Positions 46,770 to 59,017 of a stretch of DNA of 64,000 bases are shown here, one piece after another. Position numbers and translations under genes: made by a program. Source of the stretch: Steromphala cineraria (Eukaryota > Mollusca > Gastropoda > Trochida > Trochidae); assembly GCA_916613615.1 (NCBI GenBank), contig OU744726.1, forward strand, positions 15,627,515 through 15,691,514, given 5' to 3'. A model generated the notes under the pieces. That model saw nothing but the letters and a program-made list of their open reading frames with translations. It made no database searches and was not told where the DNA came from. The stretch's first letter is position 1. The number at the start of each line of letters is the position of its first letter.

Positions 46770-48420
46770 GTAAACCATAGTGTTTCCTGAAGAGATTGGT
46801 CTTCATGATCAGGTTAAACTCGAACTCTGAGAGGGATAGACACTCAGGTATTAAATTCAAATTTGCAGTCCATAAGGAGGCAACCGAGAGGAAGAATGAT
46901 CTGGCAACAAATGATCTCTTAGATATTTTATGGGTGACTAAGAGGTGTTTATCAGCAGATATGAGGTTTCGAGCTGGATTGTGCTTTGAAGAAGTTCAGT
47001 CAGATAAGGTGGCGCTGAGCTATTGTAACACCTGTAGGCTTTTGTCAGTATCTTAAACTCAATGCGATTCCCAGTGAAGGGATTTTAAGTGTGGGTTACA
47101 TTATGTTTTTGCCACATCTGTGGACAAGTCAGAATTCTGAACTAACTTTAGCTTGTTGATAAGGTCTTGTCTGTTGTTAAAGAGAATTAAAGGCTGTTCA
47201 CACAGTCAAGTATGGACATAATCGAGATCTGAGGAGATGGCTTGTGGCATCTTAGGTCATCATACGACGTACAGGTATTTGTGAGGTGAAAGTACATGCA
47301 GTATGATTTGCACAGTTTGGATACATGTGTTTCTAAGTTATCTGTGAGTTTAGATAAGTACGAAGGTTTTCCACTGATTTAGAGAAAATGATCTTCGTAT
47401 TGCTAAACAGATACAGCCTCGATAGTTTTGCACTTCAGAGAAGATCCAACCAGCAATGTCTAGTATTTTTGTTATTCAGCTGATCAATTAAAGAAAGCAC
47501 TTCAGCGATTAAATGTCGTCAGAATAGGAATGCCGACCCTTATTGAAAGTGTCAATAACCTGTCCTAGCGAGGAACATTCTCTCCCAACAGAAGCAGATC
47601 AAATCATGAAATGTTGATCCAACCTCTGTTCCAATTAGTCGTGTTTGTGGGCTAAAATGGGAGATGCCTGATTTGATGTAGTCAAGTTGTGCAATCGGCG
47701 ACGCCGTCTTAAAATCATCATTTTGGCTCCTGAATCATGACAAATGCATTGTGATATGAATTTCCCTTTTCATGCGAGAAGTGTTGTCATTTGCTAAATT
47801 GATTCAAAGGCATTGTAGTGCAAATATATTCCGCCAGGGGGAACTGGCGGAAACCACGAATTTGGTCTTATTCGAACAATGACCCCTGGGGGACACCATA
47901 GAGCTGTTCAGACGCATTTCAGATATTCGGACTGACACGTACTGTTTCCCGCCTTCTGGGAGCAGTCTCATTCACACCAAACCGATGTTGCAGACAACTA
48001 AACAGCTTCTGATAGTAAATGGTGTCGTACAGCGCTGAAAAGAAATTATAACATTGTCATAAGAGAAGAGTAGGTTGATGGTTTTATGCAGGCGTTCAGG
48101 GTTGCTGCTGAGGCTAGGGCGATGATATGAAGACTGAAATTTGTCTAGGACGTGATTGTCATTTAGTTGTGTGGAAAGTCTTGTCTCAACAGCCTTTTCA
48201 GGGAGCTTAGACAGGAAAGATAGGTTTGATATCGGTCCATAATTTTTCAGATTGTTGACGTCTAAACTCGTTTTCATGAGAAGTGGCTTAACAACCGCTA
48301 CCTTGCAACATGCTAGTACGTGTTCCGATTCTAGGCTCATGTTGATGATCTTGGTTATGACTGGCAGAACGATCTCAAGAAGATGAAGCACACGCCTGGT
48401 TGGGATAGGTTAAAGTTGTC
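46770..48420 (-). pseudogene. CR1/L2-group LINE reverse transcriptase, broken
   Basis: Minus strand, from 48420 down: NMSLESEHVLACCKVAVVKP, a K.NYGPISNLSFLSKLPEKAV block (normally NYRPISN), LNDNHVLDKFQSSY, a gap where the A box should be, LFSCLQHRFG, and GVPQGS near 47890. After a MITE insertion (47583-47883) the C-terminal part follows: LKSLHW-like sequence near 47075, then PARNLISADKHLLVT and a SFF.SVASLW-like end near 46870. Frameshifts and stops throughout. Of the two aspartate motifs of the RT, only the surroundings are visible. Confidence 0.85.
47583..47883 (+). mobile_element. MITE family A, copy 4 (inside LINE)
   Basis: GCAGATCAAATCATGAAATG and ACCTCTGTTC at the left, TTTTCATGCGAGAAGTGTTG in the middle, CCACGAATTTGGTCTTATTC at the right. 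It sits directly next to the GVPQGS codons of the antisense LINE, whose C-terminal part continues on the other side, so it landed in the LINE. Confidence 0.75.
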
Positions 48421-48507
48421 TTATTATTGGTATCGAATATTTTATTTTGATTGTTTTTAATAACCTTTGACTGTGTGAAAAGATGAAAGTTTTATTTTAC
48501 TATGTCC

Positions 48508-48600
48508 TGGGGCCGTTGCACAAAACGACTTACACTAAGGTTAAACTTAGTACCATCCTTTAATATTACACATCAGTTAATGGTTTGGATGTTAAAGTAG
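48508..48600. repeat. Short repeat starting GGGGCCGTTGCACAAA
   Basis: The phrase GGGGCCGTTGCACAAAACGA followed by alternating CTTA/TTAA sequence is familiar from molluscan repeats. Only one copy is in the window, so neither extent nor class can be shown here. Confidence 0.3.
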
Positions 48601-51600
48601 CTCTTATTCAATGTGTTCAAAATTATTATTTTTGTGCTCTGGTTTTTGTAATTGTGTTATGGTAATGAGTTTTTGCTGAACTCTTGGGATGAGAAATAGT
48701 TAAAATATGTTCAGGTAAGTGACAAAATAATACAAAAATTATATAAATCATATGAATTTTACGTTGTTCGCCTAGATATATTGTTTGGACGAAAACCCGT
48801 TACGTGATTTTGTGATTTGAACTTTTGTGATAATGATGTGATATTAAGGCAGAAAACGTTTTTGAGTGCATGTTGTCTTTTGCGTGGGTATAAATGCAAT
48901 GCAAGAAGGTATGCAACAATCACGAGAACTAACAATGTTTATCGGCAAATGACATGATGTGGATTGCAAGGGTTCGGGACAACCTTTGTGTTAAATGGTC
49001 TGAGGTTTGTTGAAGGATATATGATAGATCTTTGTTAAGGCAATTGGTTTTAGCAAATCCGAAGTTCGGTATGTTGCATTTGTTGTTGTTGTTTTGTCTG
49101 CAAGATTTGATATCATAAATAAAGCGATTATATTAAACCTCATCACACCTCAGTTAAGAATACAACGACAAACTGAACAACGAAAACGACTTGAAAGAAT
49201 CATTACCAAGGGATTATTACAATAATTCAATAGTCATCACCATTGCCACAAAAATAAGTTCTTGTACTATATCGTCTACAATTTGAGAAGAGATATAGTG
49301 CTTATATTAAATGCAAGTTCATTGTAGGTGAATTGGTTTGACAAATTTCAGCAATTTTACTTTAAGTCTTAAGAGACCAAAATTTGTCTTCATAACTATG
49401 ATATGTGCAATGCTTTACTAAAAACATTGTTTTGAATTAACTTAATTTTTTTAGATAATTCCCGTCATCTATATTACTAGGAACAGTGCACTGCTAAATA
49501 ACAAATGATCTTATCTTTTTTTTAATTCTATGGCAATTTTGATATGTCTTTATCATTTTCTTGGATCTATTTTGGAAGATTGCAGCAGAACTTGTCAGTT
49601 ATTTTTTTCTGTAGAATAGTTGGTATTTTTCATTCTTTCACGTGTTGATATTTTCAATTAAGTACTGTTTGTGTTTCGTATAACCATCAATATACTCATC
49701 GCCCAAGATAACCAAAACAAATAAAAAGAGACCCTGACTCTGAACATGAATTACAATTTTCAGAATTAAAATACTAACAATGTTAGTTATCATCATTCAT
49801 GTGCTTCTTTCAATTGACCCATCTGTTTTCATCTTACAACAGGTGTTTAAACTGTGTTTTAATGAGTGCTCAGATGACCAAGTTCAGGTCCTTTTCCATT
49901 TCGCTGTTTTGATCTTGTTTTAATCTGGTGTAGCATGAACTTACATGTATAAGATACCCTATCTCTGCCTTTAAATCAAATTTTTGAAAAAGATTCACCA
50001 GTTATCCAATTGACAATATTTCGTGCTCTTTGCAGTTGACATAATTGGAAGTGAATTTATATTGTATTATATTGTATGTCCATATGCGTATCATGACAAT
50101 CACTTTCAGCACATAAACTGCAATTTGACGTTTAGTGACATTCAAATAATATTGTCACATGCCCCCGTAAAAATCAAATTTTGAGAAAATATTCACTTTC
50201 AATTTGTAACGTCTAAATCCTTTTCTTAGAAACGTATCGAAAGAAAGATGCCATCACAGCGAAATTCCATTAAATATATTTGACGCATCCCCTCATATGA
50301 TGAAGTTTTGTATCTGTTTCATTGTGTGCATGTATTTATGGCAAATAAAAAATGAAAACGTCGTTTTGGTATTTTTATCATTTGATTATTAATGCTTGGT
50401 CATAAAAATTCAATTAAGAATTGAGTTTCATATTTTGTGCCTATATCAATGTCACAGGAATTTGACAATAGTCAGTAGCTGCTCTCGTCCTTTGTATAGG
50501 GTGAGGTGGTATTATTCTCTATGTTGTTCGATATTTCGGGATTTCAAACCTAAAAATAACGCTTCCTTTTCAACGTATAAATCCGTTTTCGTCAATGACC
50601 CTCAGTTATCAATCGGTCATAATTGAAGAGCTTCTAAGTAGAAAGGCACCAAGCAAAATTGTCATTGGCTGGTATTATAAAGCGATACAATATTGTACCC
50701 TAAATTAATAACGTTATATGAAATATGCTTTGTGGTGATGATGACTATCATCGTTATTTTTTATCTAGTTTATGTGGTTTATCTGGTCTGCCTATGACTA
50801 TGAAAATGTTCATCCTAAAACGTTTGCTAACCTCTTGGAACTGTAACAGGCCAATGCCATCTTGAGAAGGTTATTTGATGTCAGTGAAAACAGCATCAAA
50901 GCTATTTGTGAATCAGGCTCCAGAATCTAATGAACTTTATCATCAACAGCTAAACTAATGTCCTTTTAATGCACGACAGATAAGAAAATCGGACAAAGTA
51001 TGGTAGTATACATTTACCCTTATCCAACTGAAACAGCATTTCACCGAACTAATCATCTTTGATGGTCAGGACAAATAAACTTTTAGATTGAATGACTAAG
51101 TAAAATTGGAAATAACTACATTTTGAAAAAAACCTTTTAAGTCAGGAATGGTAAGATATTAATTACGTTTGACAAACATAATGAAATGTAATCCAATGCT
51201 TGAGATAACCATATAAACAATTTTCCAATCTTGCTATATTCCAAAGTCTATTGAGAACACAGTATTTATTTAACAGATGAAGAACCTTTTCTCTATGGCC
51301 TACTTTGAAGTTCCAGACTTGTGTTCCTAGAAATTAATTAAATAATGGTAATTATAGTCATTGCATGTAGTGAATATATGGTTTCCTTAAAACAGTAAGA
51401 TACTTTTTTAATGATCCATCAATCTTTAGTCTGAAAACATTGATGGACAACTATTCAGTTTACAAAACACACACATTTGGTTTGACTGTTGAATAATCGA
51501 GTTCGTCGATCGTGTAATTGAATTACTGAGGTACTCATCAGAACGTCCCGGGTACAAAAATGTCATGCTTGAATTGATCGAATCATTTATCCATCATAAG

Positions 51601-51919
51601 CAGTTACAACATCAATTATCAATGCTTAAATGGTTTGTGTTGTGCCCCAGCATTACGGTTGATATTGACATTTCATCACTCAACAAAGCGTTGCCATTCA
51701 AGAAAAACATTTCAACACTTCTTCTTCCTAAAAACAGACATACCTAAGACAAGTATGTTAATTAATGATTTTTTAAGGTTTAATTATTGACTCTTTGTAC
51801 AGCTTTTTTTTAACAATGGAAGATATCTGATTCTGTAATCTTCCTGTTTAAAGATTATTTCGGTAAAGTGGTCTGAATAAATGGTTGATGTCCTTCATAA
51901 TTGGCATAAATGTACTTAT
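48601..51919. other. Noncoding stretch, nothing recognised
   Basis: AT-rich DNA with only short frames, for example 50396-50626, that show no family features. No RNA genes or clear repeats were seen. Confidence 0.45.
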
Positions 51920-52775
51920 AAACCGGAATGATAACACCCCGTAAAGAAACTCGTGAAGTCATTATCTGTCATGGAACAGGGTGTCAGAACGAGTCACATG
52001 TGTACTGTTAGTTATATGATACAATTACAGACTGATGGTAAGGTCAATACCTGTTTTTACATAGATCCGAGGACAATACTATTGACCGAGTCCCAAGCCC
52101 CTTCAAAAACAGGTATTGGCCTCATTACCAGTTGATAATTAATTTATGTCTCGGTTTCAAAACGAAAAGAAAACCTAAAACTACATGAACGGGATTTCAA
52201 CTCGATTGTCAGCAATGCCAATGACAAAAGCATGACGTCATCAAAGCAACTCAAGTCAATATCACTTTTGTCGGACACGGGCTTAAGTTATTAACACCTT
52301 TTCTTGACTTTCACGTCACAAGTTCTCGAGCAATCGGATTGCCTGGAAAATACATTCACATAATATAAACATGTTAATAACTAATACCCATGTGCATATG
52401 AAATGTAATCTTTATTTCTGGTCATATATAGGTTTTATTTTAGCGATTAACATTAAATCGTTTAATAGAGTAATCCTTTAAATGTGGCCATGCATATTTG
52501 CGGGATGAAAACAATTTTTGAAGAAACGTTGACTTGTACAGAATAATCACTTTATGTTAATTTCGTAAAACCCAACTCATCATTAACTTAATGATATTAA
52601 AAGTTAATGGTTACTTCATTAAGAGTTACAAAGAGGCACTGATAATCAATGATAAATTATTTACGCTGAATGACCAATGAGCTTTATATAGCGGCTGATT
52701 GGAGTAAATATATGCAACCAGAAAGGCAACGAAGTCGTCTTCAGGTCTGCAGATGGTCATTCACCTTCAAATAAG
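51920..52775. repeat. Diverged noncoding duplication, copy 1
   Basis: Four anchors recur in the same order at 55436-57450: a CCGGAATGAT...CATTATCTGTC-like block (51920), TATGAAATGTAATCTT (52399), CTTCATTAAGAGTTACAAAG (about 52615), and ACGAAGTCGT...GGTCATTCACCTT (52729-52770). It contains TTTATATAG at 52683, a possible TATA box, and an inverted pair at 52031-52058 and 52105-52132 (CAATACCTGTTTTT and its complement). No frame is conserved between the copies. Confidence 0.55.
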
Positions 52776-53894
52776 ATACGAGAAGATAAAAATATAATCT
52801 GAAGGACATTTGTTGTACACGGCTGAACAAGTCGAATAAGAAAGTGAACAGTCTACAACATTCGACCAGTTCTGCATAACGGCAGAGACATACATATATG
52901 AGCACCCATACAAATTTACAATCGGCACAAAACAGCAGGCGAAAACGCTCAAAAAGAAAACCAAAACTGTATAACTAAAATACTTCATTCAAAACACTGA
53001 TTCTTGCTGGCATGAAACATTTTCGAGCCCTGTTTGAATATTGTCAGTCGACGGCCAGAAGGGAGAAGTTGACGTTCAGGTAGAGGACCCGAATGCCGTC
53101 ATTTAAGATTGTGCTTGCTTTCTTTTTTAATTTGCTGCTTTGCACTTTGAACTCGAATTTGCATAGTATTCAATACGTCCCGAAATAAACTAAACAAACA
53201 CAACCAGATAATTATATTATGTTCAACAAAATTGCAATTACTCGAATTTCAAACATTTCCTAAAATTGATACTTATTTATTCTAAAGCTATTAAACATGT
53301 ACGAATTAATAGTTTTAGAAGACAAACATAAGATACACTAATGATTTGCATGATAATATTTATTATATAACGAACAGCTAACCTCGAATCTCGTAATTTT
53401 GTTTATGAAGCAAATAACAATGATAAGACATACAAAAACATGCTGCTATAAAATAATCTCCGGATTAGAAGAAAATCGCGAATTGGTCAGAACATCAGGT
53501 ATTTCAGAGTGGTTTCAGAGTGAATGACTTAGTAAGATTAGAAACATCTAAAGCATTACAGAAAACTATTTTGTAAGATTTAATTACGTACATTGATCTC
53601 TTTACGTTGACAAACATAACTGATTTGATCCTTTTTCCTACATATGACCCGGCATACATTTATACTGTTCTGAAGGTCTATAGAAAGCAGGCATAACAAT
53701 AAAAAAGGATTGGAACTTGTTCTCCTGATTCGTTTTGTTATTCATTCATTTCTTTATATATTGCAAAATAAATGCATCTCAAGTCTTTAATTCATATTCT
53801 TAAAACATTGTTCATTATAGTAATTTTTGAAGTAAAAATACGCTCCACGAATAACATTAAACGAACTTTTTAAAGATATTCCATCAAGTTATTA
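52776..53894. other. Noncoding stretch, nothing recognised
   Basis: No coding sequence, tandem repeat or RNA gene seen. Confidence 0.45.
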
Positions 53895-54096
53895 CCTTTA
53901 AAGGGGCAGTAGCACGATTTTAAGGGGATATAAGGTGAGGTCAGGAAAATAAAAATAATGGTTCCAATTGAAAGACATTGTATTCAAACTAAATAATGCA
54001 GTAATAAATCAAATATATAACGTTCAAGTTCAGTCATGCGATTCAATTTACACAAAATGAAATAAAGATGTTCACAAAAATGGCTGCCAATATAAG

Positions 54097-54508
54097 TTTT
54101 ACCATTCAGAGGCGGGGTACGGGGGGTATCCGCCTCGAGCTTGGTGTTATGCGACGAGCCTAAGGCGAGTTGCATAACACCTAGAGAGAGGCGGATATCT
54201 CGAATTTATTTACGGAATGTTTAAACAAAACGCATATATTATGAAGATAAAGAGTAAGAACTTCGTAAGTCATAATTATAGTTTGTTCAAAGCTACATAT
54301 CGGTTGATCAAAAGTAATCAACTTGATCATGTGTTCGAAGTAACATACATTGTACATTTCAAGACGCTCAATCTGCACGCTTTTTTCGTGCTTTTTATGT
54401 GCCGGGGTATAAATGATTTATTATCCCGCTCAAGAGGGTGATATCAGTATTTATCCAGGGTCACGTGGACCAATCAGAGATCGAGATTCTTACATGAGGT
54501 AGGATAAT
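54097..54508. mobile_element. 0.41-kb insertion with one palindromic end
   Basis: Inserted in MITE B between AATATAAG and GGACTTTATGTG. The left end is a palindrome with 25-bp arms (54128-54152 ATCCGCCTCGAG..GTGTTATGC against 54172-54196) and an inner GAGCCTAAGGC hairpin. The right part is AT-rich and ends with a CACGTGGACCAATCAGAGAT segment that recalls CTGATTGGACGAGAG in the element at 17594. No coding sequence. Confidence 0.6.
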
Positions 54509-54623
54509 GGACTTTATGTGAATCTTTATAATTTGTTCTATGATTGACTATGGATGATTGTTTGTGAAATGTGATTTTTGACACTATAAAAATAATTCAT
54601 TTAGCTTAAACGTACAATTATCA

Positions 54624-54937
54624 TCAACAAGGAAGATTATTTTATGGATAATCAACTTCTTTATTCTTTGTAAGCGACGTTTCGACATAGATCCTAATGT
54701 CGTTGTCAAGCAAGTGATACAGTTATGGTGTGACAGAGCAAATATATACAAGCAATGTTTATGCAATAAACAGGGTTGATGTACAAAGGTTGTCACACCA
54801 TAACTGTATCACTTGCTTGACAACGACATTAGGATCTATGTCGAAACGTCGCTTACAAAGAATAAAGAAGTTGATTATCCATAAAATAATCTTCCTTGTT
54901 GATCATAACACCAACTTCTAGAATGCAAATCAAAGAA
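54624..54937. mobile_element. Palindromic retroelement-like unit with hammerhead-like motifs and 12-bp target duplication
   Basis: 314-bp unit flanked by GTACAATTATCA on both sides (54612-54623 and 54938-54949) and absent from the other MITE B copy. It consists of two long inverted arms (about 54625-54742 and 54793-54909). Each arm carries TTGACAAC, a perfect stem GACAT/ATGTC and GAAACGTCGC: on + at 54825-54846, on - at 54680-54701. Penelope-like elements are known to carry hammerhead ribozymes in their terminal repeats, which can be inverted; that origin is inferred here and no protein is present. Confidence 0.65.
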
Positions 54938-55784
54938 GTACAATTATCAGTGAAAATTTGAAAATACAAAATTTTCAAAAACTTGCTACTACCCATTTAA
55001 AGGTCATATACTTAGTTTTTTGTTTACAGACACTAGAGTGTTGATTTATCTCTTTGTATATTATGTGACAGGGTAATTGATTTACACAACGTTAAGTACT
55101 CGTTGACCCTATAGGGATATTAACGTATAACAAGGTAATGAGTGAATGTGTTAGCCCGAATTAACATGTTCCTACCTGCAACATCGATTATCAATGCTCT
55201 AGTGCTGTCTTTCGCACACTGAAATCGGTTGACTTTTCAGCACTTAACCAAACAACGTCAATTTTTTGTGTCAATCAATGTTGATTTTGGTTTTTGTTGC
55301 TTCCATTGAATAGCTTTCTTGAAACTTATGGAAGATATCCGACACTGATGGTTTTTTGTTTTTGTAAGAAGACTTTCGTTAGAATGCTCTTAATAACACT
55401 TCAAGATCCTTATTGATTGACCTTAAAGGCGAAGTATCCATATACTGGAATGATTAATTCTTCCTGGAAGAAACGCCTCAAAGGGGAAGTTACGATCTGT
55501 CCCGAAAGTTGTATCAGAACAACAATTTCATGTTCCTCAGGAACTTTTGTTTTGAAACACAGTAGTAAATGAACAAATTTTGCTTTACATATGTTCATTT
55601 GTCAATCTCAAAGTGCCACTCTGTGAGTTTTTTATGTGGCATAGGCCAAATGTTATCAGTGATGTAACCATGGGTTTGGTTTAAAGAACCAACATGCTAA
55701 TCGGCAATATGAAGGAAAATAGTCACAATTACGATCGGGAGAGTGCCGCGCATTCATTTTGTCAGCATAATCCCCCACAGAGTC

Positions 55785-56105
55785 AGAGGCAGATCAAGTC
55801 ATGAAATGTTGATGCAGCCTCTGTTCTATTACGCCGAAATCCCTGGGTTCCGGAAGTTTCCCCTGGCGGAAAAAAGTTGCACCACAATCCATTTGAATTT
55901 CGCATGGAAAGGGTGGTTCATATCACAATGCTTTTGTCATAATTCAGTTGCCAAATTGATGATTTTAGAACAGCGTCGCTGATTGTAAAACTAACTTTGA
56001 TTACCTCTTATCAGTCATCTCCCATTCCATCCGTCAAAATCGGCGTATTAGAACAGAGGCTGGATCAGCATTTAATGACTTGGTGTGCCTCTGCGGGGAG
56101 AGTGT
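55785..56105 (-). mobile_element. MITE family A, copy 5 (best preserved)
   Basis: About 320 bp. The left end CAGAGGCAGATCAAGTCATG, then AAATGTTGATGCAGCCTCTG, is mirrored at the right by AACAGAGGCTGGATCAGCAT and TTAATGACTTGGTGTGCCTCTG: inverted repeats of about 52 bp. The middle holds the family phrase antisense (CATGGAAAGGGTGGTTCATA, TTTGTCATAATTCAG). No coding sequence. This copy defines the family's structure. Confidence 0.88.
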
Positions 56106-56494
56106 TTGTCAGTCGTGATTTCAAAAACTTTTCATAAGAAGCCAGAAGGACAGTTATGAGTTGATTGTGTTTTTAAAATTTGTTAAAACTGTTGTAAATA
56201 TGAAATGTGATCTTCATTTCTGTGCATTTATAAGGCTTGCTTTTATTTGATTTATAGTTTTTAATGATAAGAGTTAATAAATTTTGAATTTTTATCACCA
56301 CACGCATGTATGCTATCTAGGTTAGTAAAATACGTGATGAACAATCCGGAGAGACGTCTTAAATAATTTACTTACTACCACAAAAACATATGTATCATTT
56401 GATTGGCGGTGAAATGCCGTATTATATCACTCAATGAAACTGCGATCAGTGGACTGATATTTTTACTGTGAGGGGAAATGAAACTTTTTGGAGA

Positions 56495-56828
56495 ATATTA
56501 ATAATAATAATAATGTGCGTACTTATATTGCGCCTTTTCCACGTCTTAAGACATGCTCAAAGCGCTACATTATTACCCCGAAGGAGTGTACTTTCACAGC
56601 TGCTTCTAAGCGCTAATCACGACCACGTAGGTCTGTACATTCATTTTCAGGTACCCATTTTAACAGTTGGGTGGACTGAGTGCAATGTGGATGAAGTGTC
56701 TTGCCCAGGGACATAACACAGGATGAGACCCAAGTCACAAATGTTTGGTGTCTCCACCGGGATTCGAACCCGGGTCTCTGGCGTGAGACGCCAGCATGCT
56801 AACCACTACACCACTGTGATATATTACA
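56495..56828 (-). repeat. tRNA-Glu-derived SINE
   Basis: On the minus strand the head is a tRNA-like sequence: A-box TGGTGTAGTGGTTAGC, a perfect anticodon stem-loop CTGGC-GTCTCAC-GCCAG (56778-56794) with anticodon CTC (Glu), and T-arm CCGGGTTCGAATCCCGG. The acceptor stem does not pair, so this is not a functional tRNA gene. The body contains CCTGGGCAAGACACTTCATC, AAATGGGTACCTGAAAATG and GTAGCGCTTTGAGCATG, widespread in animal SINEs, and ends in an ATT repeat at 56495-56513. Confidence 0.9.
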
Positions 56829-57450
56829 AGGCTTTCTGAATAAAATATCTGTCAATATTTGAAAAATACCATATTTTTCTCATCTAATAAGGTAGAAAAT
56901 TATGTTATTAACTCGATGAGTCATAGTAGTACTCAAGTAAAGACTGGTATCTATGTGCTGACTATAATTTCATTCTTGTGTTCATGATATTTTCTTGTTA
57001 ATGGTCGATGAAGCCGACCACAGACAAAATATCAGTACCGAGTCTACATTGCTACAGGATAAAACCGATTTTGTAAGAAAAATAACAAATCAGCTTTCAC
57101 ATGTGAACATTCATGTATGTACATCGTCCTTTGTTGTTATTATCAAATGGTGAAGGCATTGTTCCTTACAACATTGACTTTGATAAAATAGCGTGTATTT
57201 CCTTAATGATCTAGCTTTATCACTCCATGTTCATTACCTACAACAAAATGATCATTAACGTACTGATAGCTAAGATTAATGCTTCCTTCATTAAGAGTTG
57301 CAAAGAGTCATTGGTGTAAATTACGGACTATGACGGTTGAGCTCTATTTAGAGGATGGTTGGAGTTTATACATATCAGTCATATACATTATTAGTCGACG
57401 AAGTCGTATTAAGCTATGGAGAGGGGTCATTCACCTTGAAGTAGTTTATT

Positions 57451-59017
57451 CACCGTTTTCACTGCTTCCAAATGTATCCCAAATCAACACGGTAGAGGAA
57501 TTCCAGATTACTAATTGTTCGGCAAAGTTGATGAACAATTTTCAAAATTCACAAAAGCGTCGCTCTGACAACAGTGTTTTAAATGTTTTATGAGCTAAAA
57601 TATATTTATGATATTAGAATAACTCATGCAAATTCTGAAGCTATCACATTTCCATTCGTCTCCATAAGATAGAAATGAAACGCCGCTTACAAAAATTCTC
57701 CACTTATATCACTAGGCCTACTGTTAGAAATTACACATTACATTATTTTGGCTTGAAACCTGCGGACGCTGAAACTCAGGAAAGCATTGCAACCAACTAT
57801 TGCTGTGCATAACAATTCTCTACTACATTCTCTACTACAGATAAGGTTACCAGGTCCCTGGCGAGATTCGAACTTTTTTATTTTCCTTCTGCTTGCAGGT
57901 ATCGGCGCTAGTCTCTGCGATGAGTTCTTCACGTCTCCTTGGATCTGTGGTTTGGAGGTTTCAAGAAAACGAAATATTATAGAAATTTCTCATAGTCAAT
58001 AATATACTACACCCATCAAAGCGTCACATACAGATACCGAAAAACAGTTTTCGTTACTATTGTGTTGAAAAAAGTTTACTTAAAAAAAAATTATTTTCGG
58101 TCCTATATGATTCACATGATAAAGCGATACTGCAGTAATCTATTCCATTTATCCCAGTTATTTCATGTGGTAACTTCCGTTGCGTATATTTCATTTCATT
58201 ACCTAAATTTATTTCATATAACAAAATAATGAAATCACCTGTTTTCGTAAGCTACATCCATATTGAAAACGCGTTGTTAATTGCAACTACAAATTAAACC
58301 GGATGATGAATTTATTTGTTCATAATTAAATTGTTAAATCTTGCATTTTATATCATGATTAAACAGATAATGGAATTTGGGAAGAATGGATTAATACAAC
58401 AATGAAAACAAAATATTTAACAGAGAAAATTGTTATATTTGAGATCACATTGATCCGCAAAAGGGCATATTCTTGTACACTAACGCGTACGAGATTCGAA
58501 CACAGAGTCAGGCAACGGCGCTAGAACTGAATGTGCCAACAACCAACCTACTGAAAATTATGGACGAAACAAAGGGTTAAGTTGTACAAATATTTGTCTG
58601 TGTTCGATATACATAAAAGTCTTTTTGAAGAAAGAAATATGATAACAATCATCTTCTAAACAGGCATAGTTTTATATTTAATTGATTGTTCAGAGCTTTC
58701 ACAACTAATACATCCACGATGACATCACAGGCCTTCCTCCTGATGTAAAACGAGATGATTAAACGGTTATGAATATTCCTTAAAAGCACAGTGTTGAAGC
58801 TTTATATATTGGCCAAATCACTACATCTTAAAAAAATTGGTAATTCCTTTACAAATGGGCCTTGTGTTGATCAACTGAAAACTAATAAATCAATAATGAT
58901 TATCACGTTAGATAGAGTTTCTCGGTTTACATCCATTCAAGTCCTAACGTTGAAATAGTAAGTCCTTTCAATTGATAAATCCGTTCGGATACACTGACCT
59001 AAACTAGTTTTAATCAT
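57451..59017. other. Noncoding stretch with tRNA-like scraps
   Basis: No coding sequence. Two antisense B-box-like pieces (GAGATTCGAAC at about 57861 and 58490) may be SINE remains. Confidence 0.4.

Larger units (their letters stand above)
53895..55003. mobile_element. MITE family B, copy 2 (doubly interrupted)
   Basis: Ends CCTTTAAAGGGGCAGTAGCA and GCTACTACCCATTTAAAGG are inverted. Three internal stretches align with the copy at 17530-18660. Two later insertions, 54097-54508 and 54624-54937, are absent from that copy. No coding sequence. Confidence 0.8.
55436..57450. repeat. Diverged noncoding duplication, copy 2
   Basis: Matches the anchors of 51920-52775 at about 55440 (TGGAATGATTAATTC...TACGATCTGTC), 56199 (TATGAAATGTGATCTTCAT), 57283 (CTTCATTAAGAGTTGCAAAG) and 57394-57440 (CGACGAAGTCGTATTAAG, GGTCATTCACCTTGAAG). 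It is longer because MITE A copy 5 and a SINE sit within it. Confidence 0.55.

Noticed and set aside
56749..56822. tRNA-Glu(CTC) gene on the minus strand
   Set aside because: Anticodon and T arms are perfect, but the acceptor stem does not pair and a SINE body with an ATT tail follows; it is a SINE head.
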